From Lentisphaeria bacterium (GTDB taxonomy: Bacteria; Verrucomicrobiota; Lentisphaeria; Oligosphaerales; Oligosphaeraceae): DNA of 15,631 nucleotides. The DNA is taken from NCBI GenBank assembly GCA_016287975.1, contig JAEEXV010000046.1, positions 1-15,631 on the forward strand, read 5' to 3'. The translations under genes were made by a program, and so were the position numbers. Positions within the stretch are counted from its first letter, which is position 1, and each line of letters begins with the position of its first letter. The notes beneath the pieces are model-generated. The model was not told the DNA's origin. It saw nothing but the letters and a program-made list of their open reading frames with translations, and searched no databases. Shown here piece after piece: positions 1 to 6,556 of the stretch.

Positions 1-37
1 GGCACACGCCGAGCGGGGATCGGGGGGTGGCGCGGCT

Positions 38-103
38 ATGGGGCGCGGGGTGATCGGGGCCTGCGCGGCCATGGGGCGCGGGGTGATCGGGGCCTGCGTA
101 GCT
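38..103. repeat. 33-bp tandem duplication
   Basis: Bases 38-70 and 71-103 are two adjacent 33-bp copies beginning ATGGGGCGCGGGGTGATCGG. They differ only in the last few bases (cggcc against tagct). The next bases, from 104, resemble the start of a third, decayed copy. I see no coding role. Confidence 0.8.
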
Positions 104-128
104 ATGGCGCGGGGGGACCGGGGCTTTA

Positions 129-148
129 CCGGCGGGCAAGCCCGCCGG
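129..148. repeat. Perfect hairpin, 9-bp stem
   Basis: CCGGCGGGC, two bases (aa), then GCCCGCCGG form a perfect inverted repeat. No T-run follows on either strand, so this is not an obvious intrinsic terminator. It abuts the second copy of the GGCACACGCCG motif and may be part of a dispersed palindromic repeat. Confidence 0.7.
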
Positions 149-184
149 CACACGCCGGGCGGGGATCGGTGCTTGCGCGGCTAT

Positions 185-245
185 GGGGGGATCGGGGGGA
201 TCGGGGGGATCGGGGGGATCGGGGGGATCGGGGGGATCGGGGGGG
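185..245. repeat. (GGGGGGATC)6 minisatellite, G-quadruplex candidate
   Basis: Six uninterrupted copies of the 9-bp unit GGGGGGATC are followed by a run of seven G. Seven G-runs of six or more, spaced by three bases, give a strong G-quadruplex pattern on the plus strand. The unit length is a multiple of three, so every frame stays open and reads as GGS, DRG or GIG repeats. This explains the apparent open frames and does not argue for a protein. Confidence 0.9.
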
Positions 246-330
246 TGGCGCGGCCCATTTTCCCCGCCGGTGCGGCATCCCCGCTGTTTTCGCGCCGCCT
301 GCGCCATACACCATCCCCCGCGGTGCTGTG

Positions 331-350
331 CCGCCGCATTTTTGCGGCGG
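331..350. repeat. Hairpin CCGCCGCA-TTTT-TGCGGCGG
   Basis: A perfect 8-bp stem with a TTTT loop lies about 60 bases downstream of the end of the minus-strand thioesterase gene. It could slow or end transcription of the minus-strand unit. No T-run follows it in that direction, so a classical terminator is not supported. Confidence 0.5.
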
Positions 351-409
351 AATCGGCACACGCCGAGCGCGGATCGGTGCTTGCGCATGTCCGCGCCTAG
401 CCCCGTCGG

Positions 410-805
410 CTATTCCACGGCGAGGCGCTGTCGGATGCCGTCGGGGATGGGTTCCTTGCGGGCGGCGGTATAGTCGTAATAGACGATGATGTCGGTGGCG
501 CTGGCGATGAGGGTCCCCGCGTCGTTCAGGAGGGTGTGTTCGAGCGTCACGCTGGTGGTCCCGAGATGCGCCGCGCGCGTGGCGACATGGACGGTGTCAG
601 GGAAGAAGAGCGGGTGGCGGAAGGCGAGGTGCAGGTCCGCGAGGATGGGGCCGTGGGGGACTCCCGGGCGCATGTCCATTCCTGCGTCGGCGAGGAAATG
701 TACGCGGGCGTCCTCGACATATCTCGCGATGACGGAGTTGTTGACGTGTCCGAAGGCGTCCTGGTCGCCCCAGCGGACGGGGATGTCGTGGTTGGCGGCG
801 CGCAT
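410..805 (-). CDS. Acyl-CoA thioesterase, 4-hydroxybenzoyl-CoA thioesterase-like (hotdog fold)
   Basis: This is a 131-residue single-domain hotdog protein of the 4HBT/YbgC/FadM type, which hydrolyses acyl-CoA thioesters in the cytoplasm. The family signature is clear near the N-terminus: RWGDQDAFGHVNN at residues 11-23, followed by an aromatic and acidic stretch (ARYVEDAR). In this family the first Asp of the motif region is part of the active site. The length is normal for the family. I chose the ATG at 805. An in-frame TTG at 814 would overlap the upstream stop codon as TTGA. Neither start has a clear ribosome binding site, which fits translation coupled to the upstream YejM-like gene ending at 811. 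The natural substrate cannot be told from sequence. Pairing with an envelope protein suggests lipid metabolism, but that is inference. Confidence 0.88.
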   Translation of the reverse strand: MRAANHDIPVRWGDQDAFGHVNNSVIARYVEDARVHFLADAGMDMRPGVPHGPILADLHLAFRHPLFFPDTVHVATRAAHLGTTSVTLEHTLLNDAGTLIASATDIIVYYDYTAARKEPIPDGIRQRLAVE

Positions 806-810
806 AATCG

Positions 811-2700
811 TCAACGCTGGAGTGGGCGCATCATTTCGGCGTTGGCGGCCTGGAGGTCGGCGGCGTTGTCGCGGTAGAAGTCGTCTTCGCGGTCGGCGGG
901 CTGCGGCTGGTCGTCGAAGGAGGAGAGTCGGTTTCGGGCGTAACTGGACTTGATGCTGATCGGTAGCAGGAGCTTGCCGTTGGCGTTGGCGAAGGCGGCG
1001 GTGTCCCAGCCGAAGACGAGGTAGTAGCGGCGCCGATAGGCGGGGTCGAGGAGATTGCCGCCGACGGAGAAGTCCTGCGCGGGGCTGGTGACTCCGAGGA
1101 AGGGGGCGATGGTGGGCACCAGGTCGGTGTGGTGGCTGAGGCCGTCGTAGACGGCGGGGGCGGCGCCGGGGAGGTGCAGCACGAGGACGGGGTTGGTCTG
1201 CTCGCGGACGAAGGTGGAGTTGTGCCCGAGGCGCCCGTGTTCGTAGAACTCCTCGCCGTGGTCGCCAGTGATGACGACGATGGTGTTGTCGAGGCGTCCG
1301 CCTTGGCTGAGCGCCTCCAGGAGGCGTCCGATCTGCGCGTCGATGTGGTGGGCGGCGTTGGCGTCGCGGTTGTAGAGCAGTTCGCGGTCCTTCGCCGACA
1401 CATTGGTGTAGTTGAGGTTTTCCATGTAGGGGCGGAAGGGCGCGTTGTCGGGTGGGAAGGAGTATGGCGCGTGGGTGGATTCGAAGAAGATGAACCCGAA
1501 GAATGGGCGTTTCGGATCGCGGGTCTGGAGGGCCTGGAGGAGGCGGTCGACGGCCTGGATGTCGCGCTGCCAGGGCTTTCCCTTCTGTTCGACGAGGGCC
1601 TCTGCGGGGAAGGAGGCGAAGATGGTGCGGTCGAATTCGGGATAGGTGAACTTGGCGGAGGTCTGGGCGAGGAGCTGGTAGTTGTCCTCGTGGAGCCAGT
1701 CGAAGAGGAGGGGGCTGCGGTTGTTGTTGAGGAAGCCGTCCCAGGCGTTGGCGTGGAGGCCGTAGAACATGGAGAACATTCCAGGGCGGGTGCCGTTGCC
1801 GCCGCTGAAGTGGCTGGTGAAGCGGATGCCGTGTTCGGCGGCGAAGCGCCAGGTGTTGGGCATGCGCTCGGGGGAGAGCAGGTCGGCGCGCAGGGATTCG
1901 GCGCAGAGCCAGATGATGTCAGGCGGATTGGCGGGGGCGGTGCGCGTGATGGCGCGCCACGGATAGTTCAGGCGCATCGCCTTGCGCTGGAAGCCGCTCC
2001 TGGCGGTGCGCGGCGGGGCCTTGCAGCCCAGTTTCTTGAGGATTTTGCGCATGCGCACCTGCATCGGGATGGGGTAGGTGTCCATGGCGCTGGTGATGAG
2101 GTTGTTCTGGTAGAACTCCGCGACGCCGAACGAGAGCGCGGCGGCCACGAGCGCCAGGGCGGGGAGGGCCCACCACCAGCGGTACAGGCGGCGCGGCGAG
2201 GCGAGGCGCCGCAGCCACTCGGCCCTGGGCATGGCGAGGGCGAGGGCGAGATGCAGCGCGAGCACGAGGGTGAGCGCGACGGCGGCGGGGGCGATGGTGC
2301 GGTAGTCGAGGCCCATGGATTCGAAGCCGCCTGGAGTGGTGAGCAGATTCAGGACGAGGCCGTTGAAATGGAAACCGAACTGCCGATGGATGGCGATGTC
2401 GACGAGCAGCAGGATGGCGGCGAGGCCCGCGAGGAGGCCCGCCAGCCCCCAGCAGCACCAGCGCCAGGCGCGTCGGGCGGGTTCGCCGCCCAGCGCCGCG
2501 AAGAGCCATGCGGGGAGCATCGGGATCGCGCTCAGGCCGAGCCAGGCGCACAACTGGTAGCAGAAGTGCCCGAACTGGAAGGGCACCCCGCGCAAGCCCT
2601 GGATGGCGAACCACCCCATGGGCAGCAGGGTCAGGAGATAGGTGGACAGCGCGTAGGCGGAACGCAGGGCGGCGGGCTTGGAGTCGGAGGCGGAAGGCAT
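811..2700 (-). CDS. YejM/PbgA-like inner-membrane protein with sulfatase-fold periplasmic domain
   Basis: The product has 629 residues. Five hydrophobic segments lie at about 16-36, 46-70, 80-102, 135-157 and 174-194, followed by a large soluble alkaline-phosphatase/sulfatase-fold domain from about 265. The stretch FGFHFNGLVLNLL just after the third segment resembles the linker of E. coli YejM (LapC/PbgA, DUF3413). Metal-site motifs are present: AESLRADLL with E268, a GNGTRPG loop with the likely nucleophile-position T304, and GDHGEEFYEHG with D480 and H481. YejM controls LPS synthesis in enterics; related proteins move phosphoethanolamine or glycerol phosphate groups, and either role is possible here. 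I prefer the ATG at 2700 to the TTG at 2715. No strong ribosome binding site is seen for either. It sits in a unit with the small gene upstream and the thioesterase downstream. Confidence 0.85.
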   Translation of the reverse strand: MPSASDSKPAALRSAYALSTYLLTLLPMGWFAIQGLRGVPFQFGHFCYQLCAWLGLSAIPMLPAWLFAALGGEPARRAWRWCCWGLAGLLAGLAAILLLVDIAIHRQFGFHFNGLVLNLLTTPGGFESMGLDYRTIAPAAVALTLVLALHLALALAMPRAEWLRRLASPRRLYRWWWALPALALVAAALSFGVAEFYQNNLITSAMDTYPIPMQVRMRKILKKLGCKAPPRTARSGFQRKAMRLNYPWRAITRTAPANPPDIIWLCAESLRADLLSPERMPNTWRFAAEHGIRFTSHFSGGNGTRPGMFSMFYGLHANAWDGFLNNNRSPLLFDWLHEDNYQLLAQTSAKFTYPEFDRTIFASFPAEALVEQKGKPWQRDIQAVDRLLQALQTRDPKRPFFGFIFFESTHAPYSFPPDNAPFRPYMENLNYTNVSAKDRELLYNRDANAAHHIDAQIGRLLEALSQGGRLDNTIVVITGDHGEEFYEHGRLGHNSTFVREQTNPVLVLHLPGAAPAVYDGLSHHTDLVPTIAPFLGVTSPAQDFSVGGNLLDPAYRRRYYLVFGWDTAAFANANGKLLLPISIKSSYARNRLSSFDDQPQPADREDDFYRDNAADLQAANAEMMRPLQR

Positions 2701-2738
2701 GGGAATGAGGAGCAAGGGATTGCTTTGTTTCTAGTTTT

Positions 2739-2948
2739 TTAGAGATCGCGCAGGAATACCTGGATTTTGATGCGGAGCCAGTCGTCGAGCAGTTGCTTGC
2801 TGGTGACTTTGGCGAAGAGGATCTTCCCGCCGTCCATCAGGTGGGCGGGGATGGTGTTGTCAGAAAATGCGATAATATAATACCATTGCTTTGCCGGATC
2901 ATCGCCTGCGGCCATTTCGGGGCGGGGCGTGCGCCGTTGTGCGGACAT
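2739..2948 (-). CDS. Small hypothetical protein upstream of the YejM-like gene
   Basis: This is a 69-residue frame that ends 38 bases before the ATG of the YejM-like gene. I do not recognise the family. The last 40 codons use mostly G or C in the third position, as the neighbouring genes do, which supports real coding. The core reads WYYIIAFSDN then ILFAKVTSKQLLDDWLRIKIQVF: a hydrophobic strand followed by an amphipathic helix. There is no signal peptide or membrane segment. A second ATG at 2915 gives a 58-residue protein and leaves more room for divergent promoters. Neither start has a good ribosome binding site, so the N-terminus is uncertain. It may be a small partner or accessory of the downstream membrane protein, but the only evidence is position. 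Confidence 0.5.
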   Translation of the reverse strand: MSAQRRTPRPEMAAGDDPAKQWYYIIAFSDNTIPAHLMDGGKILFAKVTSKQLLDDWLRIKIQVFLRDL

Positions 2949-3000
2949 GCGCTATATTTACGGCGATGAACGGATTTCAAGCATGGGAGTGAAGGAAGCG
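2949..3000. promoter_or_regulatory. Divergent intergenic region with possible -10 box
   Basis: This short gap separates the minus-strand unit from the plus-strand GH36-like/MFS pair. TATATT at 2953-2958 could be a -10 box for the plus-strand pair. No -35 box at the usual spacing is visible. Bases 2873-2884 (gcgataatataa) form another AT-rich spot inside the small minus-strand frame. Support is by composition only. Confidence 0.3.
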
Positions 3001-4566
3001 ATGCCAATCAGTGCGGACATGCCGATGACGCCGACGACTGTGGCGCTGGAATACGAGGGCGGCGAGCACGTTTTCCGCCGCATTTCGGGGCGTCTGGCGT
3101 TGCGGGACATGCAGATCGAGTTGCAGATGTCCCGTCCAGAGGAGCCGTGGCGGCTGGAGGTGTCGGTGACGGCGGAGGCGACGGCGGTGCTGGGGGTGCG
3201 GCTGCGCTGGGACTGCGCGGTCAATCCAACCGCGATCTTCCTGGGGGACGCCTGGAGCGGCACCGCAGGCGAATGCCAGTGGCGGGCGATGGAGCCGTAT
3301 CGGCGTTTTCCGTGGTATTTCCTGTGCCGCACTTCGGAAGAGACGCAGGCGGTCGGCGTGCAGACCTGCGGCGGTGCCTTCGCCGAATGGCAGGTGGATC
3401 CCGCGGGCATCTCGCTCCGCCTCGACTTGTGCTGCGGCGAACGGGGCGTCGTGCTCAACGGCCGCAGGCTCGTCGCCGCGGTCATCCTGAACCGCCGCTA
3501 CGAACTGGCGGCGCTGGCGGCCGCGCGGGCCTTCTGCGCGGAGTTGTCGCCAGAGCCGATCATGCCGCCGCTGCCCGTCTACGGCGCGGGGGACGGCGCG
3601 TATTCGCGCGGTCAGTCGTCGGCGGAGAGCATCCTGCGGGACGCGGATCTGCTGGCGCGGCTGGCGGACGGGCTGACGAACCGCCCGTTCCAGATTGTCG
3701 ACTGCGGCTGGCAGGCGGCTTCCGACTATCCTGTGCAGCCGTGCGGTCCGTGGGACCAGGGCAACGAGCGTTTCCCCGACATGGCGGCGCTGGCCTCGGG
3801 GATGCACAACCGCGGCATCCGCCCCGGCATCGCGCTGCGGCTGCTCTGCGACGCCAACCGCGCGCTGCCCGAGGAGTGGCATCTGCAGCGCGACCCGCAT
3901 TTCCTGGATCCGTCGCTGCCTGGCGTCCTGGAGCACATCCAGGCCGATGTTCGCCGCATGGCGGACTGGGGCTATGAACTCATTCGGCACCGCAATTCCC
4001 TCACCGACATGCTGGGGGAGGGCTGGCAGCCAGGGACCAAGCGGGGCGGGTGGGCCTTCGCCGACCGCGGCCGCACGACGGCGGAGATCACGACGGACTT
4101 CTATCGGGCGGTGCACGCCGCCGCCGGCGACGCGCTCATCTACGGCGACGACGTCGTCGGGCATCTCGGGGCGGGGCTGATGCACCTGGCGCGCATCGCC
4201 AAGGAGTCGCCCGGGCTTCCGTGGCTGCGGCAGCAGCACGACCGCGTCAATGCGCTGGCCTTCCGGCTGGCGCAGCACGGCGCCTTCTTCGCGGTCGACA
4301 CGGGCGAGATCCCCATCACCGCCGCGCTGCCGTGGAAGCAGGTCCGCAAATGGACGGACCTGGCGGCTTCGAGCGGGACGGCGTGCTTCATCTCGATGTC
4401 GCCTGAGGCGGAGACCCCTGCCGCCATCAAGGAACTGAAGCGGGCCTTCGAGGATGCGTCGCTGGGCTATTCGCAGGTGGTGGCGGGGGACTGGATCAAG
4501 AACACCTGCCCCGAGCGCTGGGAGATCAACGGCGTGCAGCGGGAATACCACTGGTTTGCGCGATAG
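3001..4566 (+). CDS. GH36-like alpha-galactosidase-family protein, probably catalytically degenerate
   Basis: The product has 521 residues: an N-terminal beta-sandwich region (about 1-200) and a TIM-barrel region (about 205-460) like GH36/GH-D alpha-galactosidases. Barrel landmarks are NRPFQIVDCGWQ (D234), PDMAALASGMHNRGIRPGIALRLL, WGYELIRHRNS, and LAFRLAQHGAFFAVDTGEI. In relatives I recall, the nucleophile position reads LIKHD and the acid/base loop R-x-GDD. Here these are IRHR (R331) and RIAKES (K401-E402), so both catalytic Asp positions appear lost. The start is the ATG at 3001, preceded by GAAGGAAGCG; an upstream ATG at 2929 would overlap the divergent gene. No signal peptide is seen, so it is probably cytoplasmic. 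The MFS gene follows after 17 bases, so the two likely form an operon for sugar handling. The exact role is unknown: sugar binding, an altered enzyme, or a decaying paralogue. Confidence 0.75.
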   Translation: MPISADMPMTPTTVALEYEGGEHVFRRISGRLALRDMQIELQMSRPEEPWRLEVSVTAEATAVLGVRLRWDCAVNPTAIFLGDAWSGTAGECQWRAMEPYRRFPWYFLCRTSEETQAVGVQTCGGAFAEWQVDPAGISLRLDLCCGERGVVLNGRRLVAAVILNRRYELAALAAARAFCAELSPEPIMPPLPVYGAGDGAYSRGQSSAESILRDADLLARLADGLTNRPFQIVDCGWQAASDYPVQPCGPWDQGNERFPDMAALASGMHNRGIRPGIALRLLCDANRALPEEWHLQRDPHFLDPSLPGVLEHIQADVRRMADWGYELIRHRNSLTDMLGEGWQPGTKRGGWAFADRGRTTAEITTDFYRAVHAAAGDALIYGDDVVGHLGAGLMHLARIAKESPGLPWLRQQHDRVNALAFRLAQHGAFFAVDTGEIPITAALPWKQVRKWTDLAASSGTACFISMSPEAETPAAIKELKRAFEDASLGYSQVVAGDWIKNTCPERWEINGVQREYHWFAR

Positions 4567-4583
4567 CGGGAAGGGAAGGGACG

Positions 4584-6227
4584 ATGGTTGCAGCCATGGA
4601 GAACGAGTCGCAAGGCGGGGGGTTCCGCCACTGGAAGATGAATCTCACGATGCTGTGGCTGTCGCAGCTGCTCGTGATGACGGGCTTCGCCGCCGCGATG
4701 CCCTTCGTGCCGCTGTTTGTGGAGGACAGGCTCGGCATCACGGGCGTCGGCGCCATCGGCAAGGTGGTCGCGCAGTTCACCTTCGCGGGGTCGCTCGGCT
4801 ACGGCATCTTCTGCCCCGTCTGGGGGTGGCTGTCCGACCGGGTCGGCGTCAAGCCGATGCTCTTCCGCGGGACCTTCGTCACGGGCATCCTGTTTCCGAT
4901 GATGGCGTGGTGCACGCAATCGTGGCAGCTGGTCACGCTGCGCTTCCTCACCGCCGCCTGCGCGGGGACGACTGCCGCCTCGCAGATTCTCATCGTGAAG
5001 AACACCCCCGAGGAGAAGCAGGGCGTCGCCCTGGGCATCCTGAGTTCCGCATACTGGTGCGGCGCGGCCCTGGGGCATGTGCTGGGCGGCCTGGCGGTCG
5101 ACCGCTTCGGCTACACCTTCGCTTTCGTCACCTGCGGCATTACATACGCGATTGCGGGATCCACCATCTTCTTCTGCCACGAGGACTTCAAGCCAAAGAC
5201 GACGGCGGTGGCCTCCGCCGGGCGGCGGCGAATGCCCCACTGGAGCGACGCCTCGCTGGTGAGCGGCATGATGCCGACGATGGCGCTGCTGCTCATCTGC
5301 TGGATTCTGCCTGGCTTCGCGCTCCCGTCGGTGATGGCGGCGGTCCAGGCGGGCGGCGGAACGGCCATGGCGGCGCGGACGGCGGGCATCCTCGGCGCCG
5401 CCCTCGCCGTGCTGGCAGGCGGCGGGCTGGGGTGGCTGGCGGAGCGCCGTTGTCCAGGGGCGGTGCAGATGCCTGGGCTGGCCGTGGCCGCGCTGCTGTT
5501 GCATCTGCTGGCGTTGTCGCTGGCGCCGGTACTTTGCGAGGCGACGCGGATTCTGCTGCTGGTGTCCGCGGGCGGGCTGCTGGCGGCGGTGCTGGCGCAG
5601 CTGGTGCGCTGGAGGACCGCGCCCTGGCGCGAGTATCCGCTGGCCATCAACATGCTGCTGTTGATGATTCTCTTCATCGGCTTCGTGCGCAGTTTCGAGG
5701 TGCCGTATGTCACGATGGTCATCAAGGAGATCACGGGACATGACACCGCCGCGCGCTGGACTGGCATCATCAGCGCTTTCGTCACGGGCGGCGCGCTGCT
5801 TTCAGGGGTGATGATGGGGTATCTCGCGGACCGCCTGAAGCCGGGGACGATCCTGATGCCCGCGCTCGCCGTCTCGGCGGTGATGCTGTATCTGCAGGCC
5901 ATTGCGACCTCGCTGTGGGTTTTCGGGGCGGCCAGGACGCTGCTCTACATCTCGGCGGGCGGGCTGCAGCCCGTGGTGCAGAAGCTGCTGTCGCGCATCA
6001 CGCCGCCAGAGAAGCGCGGCGCGGTCTTCGGCATCAACTCGACCACTGGCAACATCGGCATCATGCTGGCGACAGGCGCCTCGGGCTGGCTGATCGGGCA
6101 CTGGGAAAACACGCGGCTGGTCTTCCACACGGCGGCGGTTCTGACCATCGTGCTGATGCCCATCTGCCTGTTCATGGTGCGCTACGCAGGCCGCAGCAGG
6201 CACCGCCTCACCGCGCACAGCAATTGA
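4584..6227 (+). CDS. MFS transporter with internal duplication in the C-terminal half
   Basis: This 547-residue integral membrane protein is of the major facilitator type, probably a drug- or sugar-type exporter or importer. The loop between helices 2 and 3 carries a good family motif, GWLSDRVGVKPMLF at about residues 82-95. A typical carrier has 12 helices in about 400 residues; this one is much longer. The excess is explained by a repeat: residues 229-342 resemble residues 353-471, with 27 of 60 identical without gaps between 283-342 and 412-471 (for example LVSAGGL and YISAGGL). The predicted plan is six helices, an extra block of about four, then the normal second half. The start is the ATG at 4584 after GGGAAGGGACG, a good ribosome binding site. 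It follows the GH36-like gene by 17 bases, which suggests a glycoside or its products as substrate. Confidence 0.88.
   Translation: MVAAMENESQGGGFRHWKMNLTMLWLSQLLVMTGFAAAMPFVPLFVEDRLGITGVGAIGKVVAQFTFAGSLGYGIFCPVWGWLSDRVGVKPMLFRGTFVTGILFPMMAWCTQSWQLVTLRFLTAACAGTTAASQILIVKNTPEEKQGVALGILSSAYWCGAALGHVLGGLAVDRFGYTFAFVTCGITYAIAGSTIFFCHEDFKPKTTAVASAGRRRMPHWSDASLVSGMMPTMALLLICWILPGFALPSVMAAVQAGGGTAMAARTAGILGAALAVLAGGGLGWLAERRCPGAVQMPGLAVAALLLHLLALSLAPVLCEATRILLLVSAGGLLAAVLAQLVRWRTAPWREYPLAINMLLLMILFIGFVRSFEVPYVTMVIKEITGHDTAARWTGIISAFVTGGALLSGVMMGYLADRLKPGTILMPALAVSAVMLYLQAIATSLWVFGAARTLLYISAGGLQPVVQKLLSRITPPEKRGAVFGINSTTGNIGIMLATGASGWLIGHWENTRLVFHTAAVLTIVLMPICLFMVRYAGRSRHRLTAHSN
5268..5996 (+). repeat. 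Coding tandem duplication inside the MFS gene
   Basis: Copy A is 5268-5609 and copy B is 5640-5996, separated by a short linker. Protein similarity is clear, about 45% over the best gapless 60 residues (5430-5609 against 5817-5996). Copy B keeps the MFS-like loop GYLADRLKPGT; copy A keeps GWLAERRCPGA. Copy B lies in the position expected for helices 7-10, so copy A looks like the inserted, more diverged block. Confidence 0.75.
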
Positions 6228-6240
6228 CCGCGGCGCAGTT

Positions 6241-6432
6241 CAAGATTCAAGGCGGGATTCAAAATTCGAGATTCGACGTCAAGATTCAGGATTCAAGATT
6301 CAAGGCGTGATTCAAAATTCGAGATTCGCTGTCAAGATTCAGAATTCAAGATTCAGGGCGGGATCCAAGATTCCAGATTCGCCGTCACGATTCAGGATTC
6401 AAGATTCAGGGCGGCTCAAGATTCGAGATTCA
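6241..6432. repeat. Tandem array of a 53-bp unit, 3.6 copies
   Basis: Unit 1 is 6241-6293, unit 2 is 6294-6346, unit 3 is 6347-6399, and a truncated unit 4 starts at 6400. Each begins CAAGATTCARGGCG and contains several GATTC words, so it also has a shorter inner rhythm of about 8-16 bases. The array starts 13 bases after the MFS stop codon and is much richer in A and T than the genes around it. There are no unique spacers between units, so it is not a CRISPR array. No coding frame in it is credible. Confidence 0.9.
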
Positions 6433-6556
6433 TCCTCGCCCCTGGATTTCCTCTTGGCTTCATTTTCCCTGACCATCATCCAGAAAGGCGGCATTATAGT
6501 ATGGGAGTGCGGGGGGCGTTTCAACCAAAGTCGCCACAACATGGGAATGATTTTCA
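6433..6556 (+). promoter_or_regulatory. Leader of the M28-like/AAC(3) gene with possible -10 box
   Basis: This is the gap between the 53-bp array and the fusion gene. TATAGT at 6495-6500 could be a -10 box. The best upstream match to a -35 box, CTGACC at 6469-6474, is about 20 bases away, longer than ideal. The bases just before the ATG at 6557 show no strong ribosome binding site. A promoter is expected here because the array separates this gene from the MFS gene. Confidence 0.35.

Larger units (their letters stand above)
1..409. repeat. Gene-free, repeat-rich G-rich region
   Basis: No convincing gene lies here. Open frames exist on both strands only because the repeats lack stop codons. 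I see three scattered copies of a motif starting GGCACACGCCGRGCGSGGAT (near 1, 147 and 355), a 33-bp tandem duplication (38-70 and 71-103), a 9-bp array (185-245) and two perfect hairpins (129-148 and 331-350). The region lies downstream of the thioesterase gene, which ends at 410, so it may be an intergenic repeat cluster. Anything left of base 1 is unseen. Confidence 0.7.

Noticed and set aside
38..400. Plus-strand open frame with Gly-rich repeats across the G-rich region
   Set aside because: It is produced by a repeat whose unit is a multiple of three. All frames on that strand stay open and no domain or ribosome binding site is seen.
1129..2742. Long plus-strand open frame antisense to the YejM-like gene
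   Set aside because: High GC content keeps antisense frames open. Its protein is a low-complexity Gly/Val/Glu mix, while the minus strand has clear motifs.
6241..6432. CRISPR array
   Set aside because: The units are directly adjacent with no unique spacers, and no cas genes are in the window.
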